A program made the translations under genes and the position numbers. Shown piece after piece: positions 1 through 8,423 of a DNA stretch of 41,235 bases. How positions within the stretch are numbered: position 1 is the stretch's first letter; each line of letters begins with the position of its first letter. Source of the DNA: RGIG7378 sp045588325 (lineage in GTDB: Bacteria; Bacillota; Clostridia; RGIG7378); NCBI GenBank assembly GCA_045588325.1, contig JAZNEA010000030.1, forward strand, positions 1 to 41,235. Direction: 5' to 3'. Under the pieces are notes generated by a model. That model searched no databases. It had not been told where the DNA came from and saw only the letters and a list, made by a program, of their open reading frames with translations.

Positions 1-79
1 TGCATTCTGGAATTGGTTATATGATACCAAATGAAAAATTCACTGTTTCGACTGTCTGAAAAACTTTACAATTTTCGTG

Positions 80-205
80 AAAAGTGAAGAGTGAAGAAAG
101 TGGGATAGCGAAAAGTTAAAAGTGAAGAGTGAAAAGTTAAGAAAGTTGGAAAGTTATAAGCTAACCAACTTTGTTATCTATTATCTATTAACTCTTAACT
201 CACTT
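80..205. repeat. Low-complexity direct and inverted repeats before tgt
   Basis: The 16-mer AAAAGTGAAGAGTGAA occurs at 80-95 and again at 118-133. AAAGTTGG at 142-149 pairs with CCAACTTT at 165-172, and the flanks extend this as a weak imperfect inverted repeat (TTAACTCTTAACTCACTT on the right side). No gene is supported in 60-235. A short open frame at 3-59 ending in TGA could be the last codons of an upstream gene, but it is too short to identify. The repeat could act as a weak terminator or be a decayed small mobile repeat. Confidence 0.55.
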
Positions 206-235
206 AGCACAGAGTTGGATAGTTTGGAGACATAA

Positions 236-1396
236 ATGAAGCACGCAGTAACTTACGAATTAAAGCATATTTGCAAGCAGACAGGAGCTCGTCTGGGCGT
301 TCTGCACACACCACACGGCGATATTGAGACCCCCGTGTTTATGCCTGTTGGCACACAGGGTACAGTTAAGGGTATGTCCCCAGAGGAGTTGGTTTCAATG
401 GGAGCCAAGATAATCCTGGGCAACACCTACCATTTGCATCTGCGCCCCGGTGATGAGATTGTGGCAGAGGCGGGCGGCCTGCATAAGTTTGAGAACTGGC
501 CAGGAGCTATTTTGACAGATAGCGGTGGTTTTCAGGTGTTCTCCCTTGGCGGCATCCGCAAGATTAAGGAGGAGGGAGCCTATTTCCGCAGTCATATAGA
601 TGGCTCGTCCAAATTTATTTCACCTGAGGTGTCCATGGACATTCAGCATAACCTTGGGTCTGACATCATTATGTGCTTTGACGAATGTACACCCTATCCT
701 TGTGATTACAAGTATGCCAAGCGCTCCATGGAGATGACCTTGCGTTGGGCCCAGAGGTGTAAGGATCACCATCACAACGAGGAGAGTCAGTCCCTATTCG
801 GCATTGTTCAGGGCAGCATGTACAAGGATTTGCGTATGGAGAGTGCCAGACGCACCGTTGAGATGGATTTCCCGGGGTATGCCATCGGAGGTCTTAGCGT
901 AGGAGAACCTGCCGACATTATGTACGACATATTGGAGGCCACAGTTCCGCTGTTGCCAGAGGACAAGCCAAGATATTTGATGGGTGTTGGAACACCTGGG
1001 TACCTTATTGAGGGAGCCAAGCGAGGAATAGATATGTTCGACTGCGTATACCCCACCAGAATTGGCAGAAACGGAACTATTATGACATCCCAGGGCCGAA
1101 TCATAGTTCGTGACAAGAAATATGAGAGAGACTTTACTCCCATGGATCCTGAGTGCGACTGCTACGCCTGTAAGAATTACACCAAGGCATATGTTCGCCA
1201 CCTGATTAAGGCTAACGAGCTGTTGGGGCTCAGGCTCACCACGTGGCATAACCTCCACTTCTTGCTAAAGCTGATGGAGAGGATTCGTGAGGCCATAGCA
1301 AATGACTGTTTGGGCGACTTTGCAGAGGAGTTCTACGCAAAGTACGGACAGGGATTGCAGAAGAACAACAAGGACAAGACAGACGTCTACAAATAA
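236..1396 (+). CDS. tgt: tRNA-guanine transglycosylase (queuine/preQ1 insertion)
   Basis: Exchanges guanine-34 for preQ1 in GUN-anticodon tRNAs, a step of queuosine synthesis in the cytoplasm. The 386-residue length is normal for bacterial Tgt. DSGGFQ at 95-100 carries the general acid/base Asp95. FDCVYPTR carries the expected nucleophile Asp269. The zinc site is Cys307, Cys309, Cys312 and His338. The GGLSVGE substrate loop lies at 218-224. The ATG at 236 has a TTGGAG ribosome site. It is followed by yajC, a very common order in Firmicutes (often queA-tgt-yajC-sec). Nothing in the sequence is abnormal. Confidence 0.97.
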   Translation: MKHAVTYELKHICKQTGARLGVLHTPHGDIETPVFMPVGTQGTVKGMSPEELVSMGAKIILGNTYHLHLRPGDEIVAEAGGLHKFENWPGAILTDSGGFQVFSLGGIRKIKEEGAYFRSHIDGSSKFISPEVSMDIQHNLGSDIIMCFDECTPYPCDYKYAKRSMEMTLRWAQRCKDHHHNEESQSLFGIVQGSMYKDLRMESARRTVEMDFPGYAIGGLSVGEPADIMYDILEATVPLLPEDKPRYLMGVGTPGYLIEGAKRGIDMFDCVYPTRIGRNGTIMTSQGRIIVRDKKYERDFTPMDPECDCYACKNYTKAYVRHLIKANELLGLRLTTWHNLHFLLKLMERIREAIANDCLGDFAEEFYAKYGQGLQKNNKDKTDVYK

Positions 1397-1441
1397 AAGG
1401 ATAGACTCGTTTGTCGAAATTTATTGTTTATTGTTGTTCTA

Positions 1442-1470
1442 TTGCAAAAGCGATTAAAAGCAGATATTAT
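1442..1470 (+). promoter_or_regulatory. Sigma-A type promoter for yajC
   Basis: TTGCAA at 1442-1447, a 17-nt spacer, and TATTAT at 1465-1470. The start would fall just before the ribosome site AGGAGG ahead of yajC, so yajC can be transcribed independently of tgt. Confidence 0.6.
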
Positions 1471-1496
1471 CTTGATATAACTAACAGGAGGTCAGT

Positions 1497-1829
1497 ATGA
1501 TTTATTTAAAATTCCTTGCAGATGCAGCTGATGCTACAACCCCTACAGCAGATCCTGGCGTGGGAGCATGGTACTATGTTATCATGATGGTCGTCTTCTT
1601 TGGACTGATTTACTTTATGATGATTCGCCCCGAGAAGAAGCGCAACAAGCAGATCCAGGAGATGCGCAACTCCCTTATCGTTGGAGACAAGATTACAACC
1701 AACGGTGGCATTGTTGGCACAGTAGTCAACATCAAGGAGGATGAGATTACCATCGAGACAGGTATTGATGGCACCAAGATGCTTATCAAGAAGTGGGCAA
1801 TCTCCTCAGTAGACACCATTAAGTCCTGA
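1497..1829 (+). CDS. yajC: Sec translocon accessory protein YajC
   Basis: Small single-pass membrane partner of SecDF/SecYEG in protein export. The 110-residue protein has a short acidic/Thr-rich N-terminus, one hydrophobic helix at about 24-42, the family signature IRPEKKRNKQ right after it, and a cytoplasmic beta-rich tail (GDKITTNGGIVGTV). AGGAGG lies 6 nt before the ATG. Its own promoter precedes it and a strong hairpin terminator follows. secD/secF, often the next genes, are absent here; a minus-strand membrane gene follows instead. Confidence 0.95.
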   Translation: MIYLKFLADAADATTPTADPGVGAWYYVIMMVVFFGLIYFMMIRPEKKRNKQIQEMRNSLIVGDKITTNGGIVGTVVNIKEDEITIETGIDGTKMLIKKWAISSVDTIKS

Positions 1830-1844
1830 TTTTTGCAACCAGAG

Positions 1845-1870
1845 GCACTCCCTTTACGGAGTGCTTTTTT
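1845..1870 (+). terminator. Intrinsic terminator after yajC
   Basis: GCACTCC (1845-1851) pairs with GGAGTGC (1858-1864) around a 6-nt loop and is followed by six T residues. It overlaps the stop codon of the opposing gene. Confidence 0.9.
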
Positions 1871-2237
1871 ATTGCCTTCTGCCCGTGAGGAGACTGCTAA
1901 TCATACCGCCTACCAAACCCGCCACACTTGCATACAGAGCGGCATACAGGTCTACGGCGTAGGTTCCCTGCTCTATTAGCCAGGCTATGGCCAGAATACA
2001 TGCCCACAACAGGCATCCTGAGGCCAGGCCGATTAACCAGCCGGACTTTCTGACGACCATTGAGGCAATGGCGCCGGAGATTAAGGCGCTGGCGGTCAGG
2101 ATTATCCGACCCCATAGATGGATGCGCTCCATTGTGGCGTCAGAGGATAGCAGGATAGCAGAAACCACGAGCAACATTACGAGCAGCGATACGAGGCCAA
2201 AGGCCAGGCCCAAACCGATGCCTTTTAATACTTTCAT
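1869..2237 (-). CDS. TIGR04086-type small membrane protein
   Basis: Hydrophobic 122-residue protein with four probable helices, a glycine-rich first helix (KGIGLGLAFGLV), and a short basic tail ending TGRRQ. The layout and position beside yajC match the TIGR04086 family of Clostridia, whose function is unknown. I chose the ATG at 2237 because AAGGAG sits 5 nt upstream; the frame is open a further 14 codons upstream but has no ribosome site there. It converges on yajC, whereas in related genomes I recall the gene reading with yajC, so the local order may be rearranged. The family call is from memory of length and sequence feel. Confidence 0.7.
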   Translation of the reverse strand: MKVLKGIGLGLAFGLVSLLVMLLVVSAILLSSDATMERIHLWGRIILTASALISGAIASMVVRKSGWLIGLASGCLLWACILAIAWLIEQGTYAVDLYAALYASVAGLVGGMISSLLTGRRQ

Positions 2238-2354
2238 AAGGACTCCTTGGAGGTCTTTGAGAAATACTATTAGGTTCATACAAAATATATGCAGTTTTTG
2301 TGGAGATAAAATCGCAAGAATGTTATTATGGTAGAAAAGATTTTAGGAGGCCCT

Positions 2355-3074
2355 ATGCTTAAGGACTATTTCCAGAAACTATATACAGGCAGTCAGCAGG
2401 AGTTTTTTGAACAGATGGCGGAGGCCATGGACAAGGGGCAGCGCACATTTGTTATCACAGCCAACCCCGAGACCATGATGATTGGTGATGCCAACGAGGA
2501 TATGGACAGAGCGCTTTGTAGCCCTGACGCCATCATTGTTCCTGACGGCATAGGCGTAGTTAAGGCAGCTGAGCAGTTGGGTAAGACCATGAATGGCAGG
2601 GTTACAGGGGTAGAACTGTCTGCTTATTTGATAGAGCGAGCTGGGACGACAGGAAAGAGCGTTTATTTTTACGGAGCTAAGCAGGAAGTGTTGGATGCCC
2701 TCATAGCTAAGGTCAAGGAGGCCAATCCTGACATAAATATTGTGGGCAGCCACAATGGATACGGCAATCGTGACGATGAGGTTTTCGAGGAAATCGTCTC
2801 TCTCCAGCCCGATCTGGTGTTGGTGGCGCTGGGCATTCCTCGCCAGGAGGTTCTGATACACCGCTATCTGGAACGTTTTGACAAGGGTATTTTCATCGGA
2901 GTAGGAGGTTCATTCGACGTCCTCTCTGGCACCAAAAAGCGAGCACCAGCAATATTTGTTAAGTGCAACCTGGAGTGGCTGTACAGGATATTAAAGGAGC
3001 CCAAGCGCTTTGGCAGATTCTTTAGGAGCAACATCCGCTTCTTATCCAAGGTGCGCAAGATAAAATCTAAGTAA
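2355..3074 (+). CDS. tagA: WecG/TagA/CpsF family glycosyltransferase (GT26)
   Basis: Expected to transfer ManNAc from UDP-ManNAc to undecaprenyl-PP-GlcNAc on the inner membrane face, the committed step in making the wall teichoic acid or related polymer linkage unit. The 239-residue protein shows GT26 features: ITANPETMMIGDAN near the N-terminus, the IIVPDGIGVVKAA signature, YFYGAK, and the C-terminal GSFDVLSG...WLYRILKEPKR block. Start chosen at 2355, where AGGAGG lies 4 nt upstream; an in-frame ATG at 2328 has no ribosome site and overlaps a TATTAT element. The opposing wecB would supply its UDP-ManNAc. The acceptor polymer is not known. Confidence 0.9.
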   Translation: MLKDYFQKLYTGSQQEFFEQMAEAMDKGQRTFVITANPETMMIGDANEDMDRALCSPDAIIVPDGIGVVKAAEQLGKTMNGRVTGVELSAYLIERAGTTGKSVYFYGAKQEVLDALIAKVKEANPDINIVGSHNGYGNRDDEVFEEIVSLQPDLVLVALGIPRQEVLIHRYLERFDKGIFIGVGGSFDVLSGTKKRAPAIFVKCNLEWLYRILKEPKRFGRFFRSNIRFLSKVRKIKSK

Positions 3075-3080
3075 AAAAAT

Positions 3081-3109
3081 AAAGGCCGGGGGCATAACCT
3101 CCGGCCTTT
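3081..3109. terminator. Bidirectional terminator between tagA and the ligase gene
   Basis: A 12-bp stem (AAAGGCCGGGGG at 3081-3092 with CCTCCGGCCTTT at 3098-3109, one G-T pair) around CATAA. On the minus strand it is followed by TTTATTTTTTT, a strong tract; on the plus strand the tail is only ATTATT. Confidence 0.9.
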
Positions 3110-3126
3110 ATTATGCTGATTGGCAA

Positions 3127-4524
3127 TTAATCCACAGTGGAATCTGTGTCGATATTAGCCTTCGCTTTGCCCAAACGCTTAAATGTGTGATCCACATCCA
3201 TGGACAGGAAGCTCCACAGTAGCATGGAACCTATCTGCACCTCGAAGATATTATAGAACAGTCCGAACCACATAATTGTGAAGCACAGGGCAACCTTAAA
3301 GAAGGAGGTCCTGTTTTCGTATAGGATGGTCAACAGGAATGCGATAAAGAGCAAAGTGCCCAGGATTCCGTTCTCTGCCACGAGTTTAGCGTACTCTATG
3401 TCGGAGTAGAAGGAGGGACTCAGCTTATAATCCTCTGCAATGTGTGATCCATATGCCAAACTGGCAGCAGAACCATATGATCCAAAGCCTGCGCCTACCA
3501 GGGGGTAGTCCCGCATTACCTTAAGGGAAGTGACAACTGAGAACAGGCGCCCATCGGATGAGCTGTTATCCACGATTGTATCTGAGTTAACCTCGTCAAG
3601 GCGATCCAAGAAATCCACGTCCAGAGAGTCGCCAGCTGCAGGTGGAGAATCTACCAGATGTGTAACGATATATTTGTCATAGTAGTACTGGGATCCCAGA
3701 TCAACCAGGGTACTGGCGCATACCACAACCAAAACAACTGCGGCAGAGGTCTTAAGTATGGTCAACCATTTCTGACCGAATTGCCTTGTCAAGAGAATAT
3801 ATGCCAGGAACACCAATGCAATAAGCACTACCATGATCAGGGAACTGCGCGACATAGACAACCACAGGGACAGGAAGAGTACGCAGTAGATTGCGATATT
3901 GGTGCGGTGTCCCAGGAAAAGATGAGCGGTCCATGACAGCAGAATTGTCATGATTATGAACAATCCAAAGGTGTTGGGATTATAAAACATGCTATATACT
4001 CGCGTGAAGTTGGACGGGTATAGGATAGCATTGGCAACACTATCGGGGAACAAAAATGTCTTGGCAGTAATCTTTTCGATAATACCAAGGCTCATCAGGG
4101 CCACGCTGACCCACTGGAGAACCCGGAGTATCGACAAGAATTCCTTTTTGCCGTAGCCGAAGTTGCGTATGCAGAAGTAGAAAATATAGTAGATTCCGAT
4201 GCTGCGTACCTGGTAAATAAATACTCCAATGCTGCGATCATTGACCAAAACTGTGCTGATGAATGAAAGGCCAAGGAATCCCAAAAAGAGAAAATCCTGA
4301 AGGCGGAACCTGAGATGGAGTCGCGAATCCACGGCAAACCAGGCCAGCACGGACAGCGTCAACAAATCAGTAATGGCCTTAATGCCTGAGAATGTCAGGT
4401 CGGCAATGGGGCTCCTGAAGGGGATGAAAATGCAAAAGAAAATCAGCACGTAAAATGCATATTTTTTTAATAAATCATGGCCCTTGGAACAGGCGGGCTG
4501 TTGAGACAATTCCTTTTTAAACAT
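3127..4524 (-). CDS. O-antigen ligase / Wzy-type polymerase family membrane protein
   Basis: About 465 residues with roughly 12 hydrophobic segments and one large extracytoplasmic loop (about 270-345, containing several Asp/Ser-rich stretches and the VGAGFGSYG motif typical of the Wzy_C family). Such proteins polymerise or ligate lipid-linked glycans outside the membrane. It is the last gene of a minus-strand operon after a GT4 transferase and wecB, which fits export or attachment of a surface polysaccharide. Start set at 4524, where GGAG lies 6-7 nt upstream; an ATG 12 nt earlier has no ribosome site. Polymerase and ligase cannot be told apart from sequence alone. Confidence 0.85.
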   Translation of the reverse strand: MFKKELSQQPACSKGHDLLKKYAFYVLIFFCIFIPFRSPIADLTFSGIKAITDLLTLSVLAWFAVDSRLHLRFRLQDFLFLGFLGLSFISTVLVNDRSIGVFIYQVRSIGIYYIFYFCIRNFGYGKKEFLSILRVLQWVSVALMSLGIIEKITAKTFLFPDSVANAILYPSNFTRVYSMFYNPNTFGLFIIMTILLSWTAHLFLGHRTNIAIYCVLFLSLWLSMSRSSLIMVVLIALVFLAYILLTRQFGQKWLTILKTSAAVVLVVVCASTLVDLGSQYYYDKYIVTHLVDSPPAAGDSLDVDFLDRLDEVNSDTIVDNSSSDGRLFSVVTSLKVMRDYPLVGAGFGSYGSAASLAYGSHIAEDYKLSPSFYSDIEYAKLVAENGILGTLLFIAFLLTILYENRTSFFKVALCFTIMWFGLFYNIFEVQIGSMLLWSFLSMDVDHTFKRLGKAKANIDTDSTVD

Positions 4525-4542
4525 CTGTATCTCCATAAAAAT

Positions 4543-5664
4543 CTATTGGTCGAGAACGGATGAAAACTTCTCGATAATGGCGTCAACAATGCGACGACTG
4601 GCCTGACCATCACCATAAGGGTTGGAGGCATGACTCATTCTGGCATATTCGTCCTGGTCGTTTAACAGCTCGTCAATCATGCTGTAGATGGTCTCCTCGT
4701 TGGTGCCAGCCAACTTAAGTGTGCCGGCGGCAATGCCCTCAGGACGCTCAGTTGTATCGCGAAGAACTATGACAGGCTTGCCAAGAGATGGGGCCTCCTC
4801 CTGGATGCCGCCACTGTCTGTGAGAATGAGGTAGGAGCGGGCTAAGAGGTTATGGAACTCAACCACCTCCATGGGGGAGATAAGCTTAATCCTGTCACAA
4901 TCGCCCAAAATCTCCTTGGCTGTATTTACTACCAAGGGATTGAGGTGAACGGGATAAATAACCTTGACATCGGGGTTCTCGTCTGTAATGCGGCGGATGG
5001 CGCGGAACATCTGACGCATGGGCTCGCCCAGGTTCTCGCGTCTGTGGGCAGTAAGGACAATCAGCCTGCTGCCGTCAATCCAATCGGACAATTCATCCTT
5101 GTAGTCTGCAATAACAGTGGTCTGCATGGCGTCAATGGCAGTGTTGCCTGTAACGCTAATGGTGGCAGGATCCTTGCCCTCGGCAATGAGGTTGTCTCGA
5201 CTGCGCTCTGTGGGGGCAAAATTCATGTCTGCAACAAGTCCAACGAACTGTCTGTTGATCTCCTCAGGGAAGGGGGAATACTTGTTGTATGTGCGAAGGC
5301 CAGCCTCTACATGACCAACAGCAACCTGCTGATAAAAGGCGGCCAGAGCCCCGGCAAAAGTTGTGGAAGTGTCTCCATGAACCAGCACAATGTGTGGTTG
5401 AACCTCCTTGATTACATTTTCAAGTCCCTTAAGAACATTAACAGTGATGTCTGACAGGGTCTGACCAGGCTTCATAATATCCAGATCGTAGTCAGGAACG
5501 ATGTCGAATGCGCGCAGAACCTGATCCAGCATCTGTCTGTGCTGGGCAGTAACGCACACGGTGCATTCTATTTCCGGCCTGCAGCGAAGTTCCTTGACCA
5601 GAGGGGCCATTTTGATGGTCTCAGGTCTGGTACCAAAAACTGTCATAACCTTGATTTTGCTCAT
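4543..5664 (-). CDS. wecB: UDP-N-acetylglucosamine 2-epimerase (non-hydrolysing)
   Basis: Interconverts UDP-GlcNAc and UDP-ManNAc in the cytoplasm. The 373-residue length is normal. FGTRPETIKMAP at 10-21, HGDTST (Asp98), GHVEAGLR (Glu120), SPFPEE (Glu134) and LTAHRREN match the known active-site set, and LTDSGGIQEEAP near the C-terminus binds UDP. The ribosome site is AAAGGA, 9-10 nt before the ATG. It lies between a glycosyltransferase and the ligase-like gene, in position to feed ManNAc to TagA encoded just beyond. No abnormality seen. Confidence 0.96.
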   Translation of the reverse strand: MSKIKVMTVFGTRPETIKMAPLVKELRCRPEIECTVCVTAQHRQMLDQVLRAFDIVPDYDLDIMKPGQTLSDITVNVLKGLENVIKEVQPHIVLVHGDTSTTFAGALAAFYQQVAVGHVEAGLRTYNKYSPFPEEINRQFVGLVADMNFAPTERSRDNLIAEGKDPATISVTGNTAIDAMQTTVIADYKDELSDWIDGSRLIVLTAHRRENLGEPMRQMFRAIRRITDENPDVKVIYPVHLNPLVVNTAKEILGDCDRIKLISPMEVVEFHNLLARSYLILTDSGGIQEEAPSLGKPVIVLRDTTERPEGIAAGTLKLAGTNEETIYSMIDELLNDQDEYARMSHASNPYGDGQASRRIVDAIIEKFSSVLDQ

Positions 5665-5698
5665 AATATGTTTTCCTTTACTGTTTTCCTTTTGGATT

Positions 5699-6841
5699 TT
5701 ATCTTAAAATGCTGTCGTAAAAATCAAATAGCTGTCTGGCTACATTATCCTGGCTGTATGTGCGACTGTTCTCGCGGCCTGCGACTCCCATGCTCTGTCT
5801 AAGGGCAGAGTCATCTGCCAGACGAGACAGACATTCTGCAAATTTGTTTGGGTCGCGGTCGGGCACCAGGAACCCATCCTTGCCATCAGAGATGATCTCC
5901 AGGGCGCCTCTGGCACTATCATAGGCAACGCAGGGGAGTCCGTGGGATTGGGCCTCTATAAGCACAATGCCAAAGGATTCGCTGTGGGATGCCATGGCAT
6001 ATATGGAGGAGGCGTGCAGGACGTCATTAACAACATCCTTGTTCTGATAGCCGTGGAGTTTGACGCAAGAATCGAGTCCAAAGTTTGAAATCTCCTGCTC
6101 AACCATGCTGCGCTGGTCACCATCTCCTATAATATGCAGATCCCAGAGGGGGTGCGTCTCGTGGAAAAGGGCAAAGGCGCGGATCAAATCTACGTAACCC
6201 TTTTCGACGGAAAGCCTGCCCACACTTACAACGGATTGAGCAGATAAGGGAGATACCTCCTGGGGCCAGGAATCAATGTTGTGTGGAATATACACGCATT
6301 TGACATGCTTGTCAGCCAGTTGCTCCTGGTAAAACTGGGTAAGCTCAGCAGAAACCGGCATGAAATAATCCAAATCCTCAACGCTACGGCACAACTTAGA
6401 GATATACTTAGCATCATTGTCATGGTGACGGTGCTCCTGAGATATGGTGATGGTATCAGGGTCTGGACGATATCGCAAAAGGTCGTTGTACAAAATGCGG
6501 GATGACACCAAAACATCAGTGTGACAATTGGCAATGGCCCTACGCATCAAGGAGACTCTGCGTCGCAACACACGAACAGAAGTCATGGCCTCTCTAAAGA
6601 TGCGGATAGGGTTGAGAGAACGGACAGCTGCCTTGAACTCCTCAGGGTTAGGCTTAAGGTCTGTCATCAGATAGGTTATCTTGACCGCCGGGTCGATGTA
6701 AAACGGAGGCTGGTCATACAGCTTATATGCGCTGATAATCTCCACATCATGACGTTGGCACAAAATATTGGCCTGATTGGCGATAGCCTTCTCGACACCA
6801 CCAAAACCGAGATGTAGAACGATAAAAGTAATCCTACTCAA
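5699..6841 (-). CDS. GT4 family glycosyltransferase
   Basis: 380-residue cytoplasmic GT-B enzyme that should add a sugar to a lipid-linked glycan; donor and acceptor unknown. The N-terminal half opens with FIVLHLGFGGVEKA (acceptor-side glycine loop). The C-terminal half has VVSVGRLSVEKGYVDLI, LHIIGDGDQR, LHGYQNKDVV and the ESFGIVLIE pair of glutamates that binds the nucleotide sugar. The start is TTG at 6841, with AGGAG 9 nt upstream; the next Met is 57 residues in, past conserved sequence, so TTG is well supported. First gene of the polysaccharide operon. Confidence 0.9.
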   Translation of the reverse strand: MSRITFIVLHLGFGGVEKAIANQANILCQRHDVEIISAYKLYDQPPFYIDPAVKITYLMTDLKPNPEEFKAAVRSLNPIRIFREAMTSVRVLRRRVSLMRRAIANCHTDVLVSSRILYNDLLRYRPDPDTITISQEHRHHDNDAKYISKLCRSVEDLDYFMPVSAELTQFYQEQLADKHVKCVYIPHNIDSWPQEVSPLSAQSVVSVGRLSVEKGYVDLIRAFALFHETHPLWDLHIIGDGDQRSMVEQEISNFGLDSCVKLHGYQNKDVVNDVLHASSIYAMASHSESFGIVLIEAQSHGLPCVAYDSARGALEIISDGKDGFLVPDRDPNKFAECLSRLADDSALRQSMGVAGRENSRTYSQDNVARQLFDFYDSILR

Positions 6842-6875
6842 CTCTAACTACTCCTATTACTGCATAGTTAGTCTC

Positions 6876-6913
6876 ATTTTATCATCTAAAGGAAATATGG
6901 TAAAGTGTACCAT
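6876..6913 (-). promoter_or_regulatory. Promoter of the polysaccharide operon, with inverted repeat
   Basis: On the minus strand, TTTACC (6899-6904) and TAAAAT (6876-6881) are separated by 17 nt. An inverted repeat, ATGGTA (6897-6902) and TACCAT (6908-6913), covers the -35 box and could be an operator. Proposed from consensus only. Confidence 0.5.
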
Positions 6914-6959
6914 TATTGTAGTCGAAAAATTCCTACTGTTTTTTATGGCAAAATAGTTG

Positions 6960-6965
6960 TATAAT
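6960..6965 (+). promoter_or_regulatory. -10 element upstream of aspartate kinase
   Basis: A perfect TATAAT with a poor -35 region (TGTTTT at the right distance). It would give a leader of about 85 nt. The leader contains the palindrome GGCATATGCC at 7026-7035 but no lysine-riboswitch pattern that I can recognise. Confidence 0.45.
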
Positions 6966-7057
6966 GTCACAGATAATGTCCATCGGGCCAGCCTGATGCG
7001 TACAGATACATGCAAGGCAATAAGTGGCATATGCCTATTTAATAAATTGGAGATTTT

Positions 7058-8416
7058 ATGAAGGTATGTAAATTCGGAGGCACATCACTGGCTTCCGCAA
7101 CACAGGTAGAGAAGGTATTTAACATTATAGTTGCAGATCCAGCTCGTAAGATAGTTGTTGTTTCTGCGCCAGGTAAGAGATTTAAGGATGACACTAAGGT
7201 TACGGACATGCTCATTAACTGCGCATCTGTTTATCTCCTCAATGGCCAGATACCTACAGCAGAGATAGCTGCAGTTGCAGATAGATTCCACTCCATGGCA
7301 GTAGAACTGGGACTGTCAGACGATATTCCTCAGTTTGTGTCTAAGCGCCTTACTGGCATGTTTGAGAACCCCGAAGAGAATAATGACATTTTGGCAGACT
7401 CAGTTAAGGCAATGGGCGAGGACTTTAACGCTCGCCTGGTCGCAGAGTATTTTAACTCCCGCGGAGTTAAGGCCAGATATATGGATCCCAAGGTGGCAGG
7501 GCTCTACCTCAGCGATGATTTTGGCAATGCCGTATGCTTGCCTGAGAGCTTTATCAACCTGCGCACGGTTGGAGATTTTGACGGAGTGACAGTTTTCCCT
7601 GGATTCTACGGATACACACATTCTGGACATATCGCCACATTCTCCAGAGGCGGATCTGATATCACCGGTGCTGTATTGGCAGCAGCAGTTTCTGCAGAGC
7701 TGTACGAGAACTTTACAGATGTAGACTCTGTTTTTGCAGTTAACCCTAAGATCGTTAAGAATCCCAGACCTATTCCAGAGTATACATACAGGGAGATGCG
7801 CGAGTTGGCATACATGGGCTTCTCAGTACTTCATGAGGACACTCTGGCTGCCGTATATAAGTCTGGTATTGTGGTTAATATTAAGAACACCAACAATCCA
7901 GAGGCTCCCGGCACATTCATCGTTCCTGAGCGTACCAACTTGGACGAGAGGACCAGAGTTACAGGCATTGCCTCTGACAACGACTTTGCTATGATTGATG
8001 TTACTAAGCACATGATGAACAGAGAGATCGGTTTCGGACGTAAATTGCTGCAGATTCTGGAGGAGGAAAAGATCTCCTACGAGCATACACCATCTGGTAT
8101 CGACTCTATCTCAGTAATCTTCAGAGCTCATTACGCAACACCAGCCACATTGGCGAGGATTGAGGATCGCATCTACAAGGAGCTGGGAGCAGACGAGGTT
8201 AATATTAAGCACAACATCTGCTTGATCTCTGTAGTAGGAGAGGGCATGAAGAAGAGTATCGGTTTCACAGCCAGGGCATCTCTTGCACTTGCCAGAGCCG
8301 GAGTTAACATCGAACTGCTGAACCAGGGCGCATCCGAGATCAGTATCCTGTTTGGTATTCCCTCTGAGGATGAGATTAAGGCTGTTCGTGCTCTGTACTA
8401 CGAGTTCTTCGGTTGA
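7058..8416 (+). CDS. lysC: Aspartate kinase
   Basis: Phosphorylates aspartate, the first step toward lysine, threonine, methionine and diaminopimelate. The 452-residue length fits a monofunctional enzyme with C-terminal ACT domains. KFGGTSLA at 5-12 and TFSRGGSDITGAV with ENFTDVDSVFAVNPK are the kinase signatures. The C-terminal ACT pair runs from about 305, with GIDSISVIF and ISVVGEGMKKSIGF, the usual site of amino-acid feedback. The ribosome site is TTGGAG. It is closely followed by an M50 protease gene. The symbol is given by family; the specific feedback class is not determinable. Confidence 0.93.
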   Translation: MKVCKFGGTSLASATQVEKVFNIIVADPARKIVVVSAPGKRFKDDTKVTDMLINCASVYLLNGQIPTAEIAAVADRFHSMAVELGLSDDIPQFVSKRLTGMFENPEENNDILADSVKAMGEDFNARLVAEYFNSRGVKARYMDPKVAGLYLSDDFGNAVCLPESFINLRTVGDFDGVTVFPGFYGYTHSGHIATFSRGGSDITGAVLAAAVSAELYENFTDVDSVFAVNPKIVKNPRPIPEYTYREMRELAYMGFSVLHEDTLAAVYKSGIVVNIKNTNNPEAPGTFIVPERTNLDERTRVTGIASDNDFAMIDVTKHMMNREIGFGRKLLQILEEEKISYEHTPSGIDSISVIFRAHYATPATLARIEDRIYKELGADEVNIKHNICLISVVGEGMKKSIGFTARASLALARAGVNIELLNQGASEISILFGIPSEDEIKAVRALYYEFFG

Positions 8417-8423
8417 TTCTGAC

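Noticed and set aside
7026..7035. Palindrome GGCATATGCC in the lysC leader as an operator or riboswitch part
   Set aside because: The leader is only about 90 nt and shows no lysine riboswitch pattern; a single 10-nt palindrome is weak evidence.
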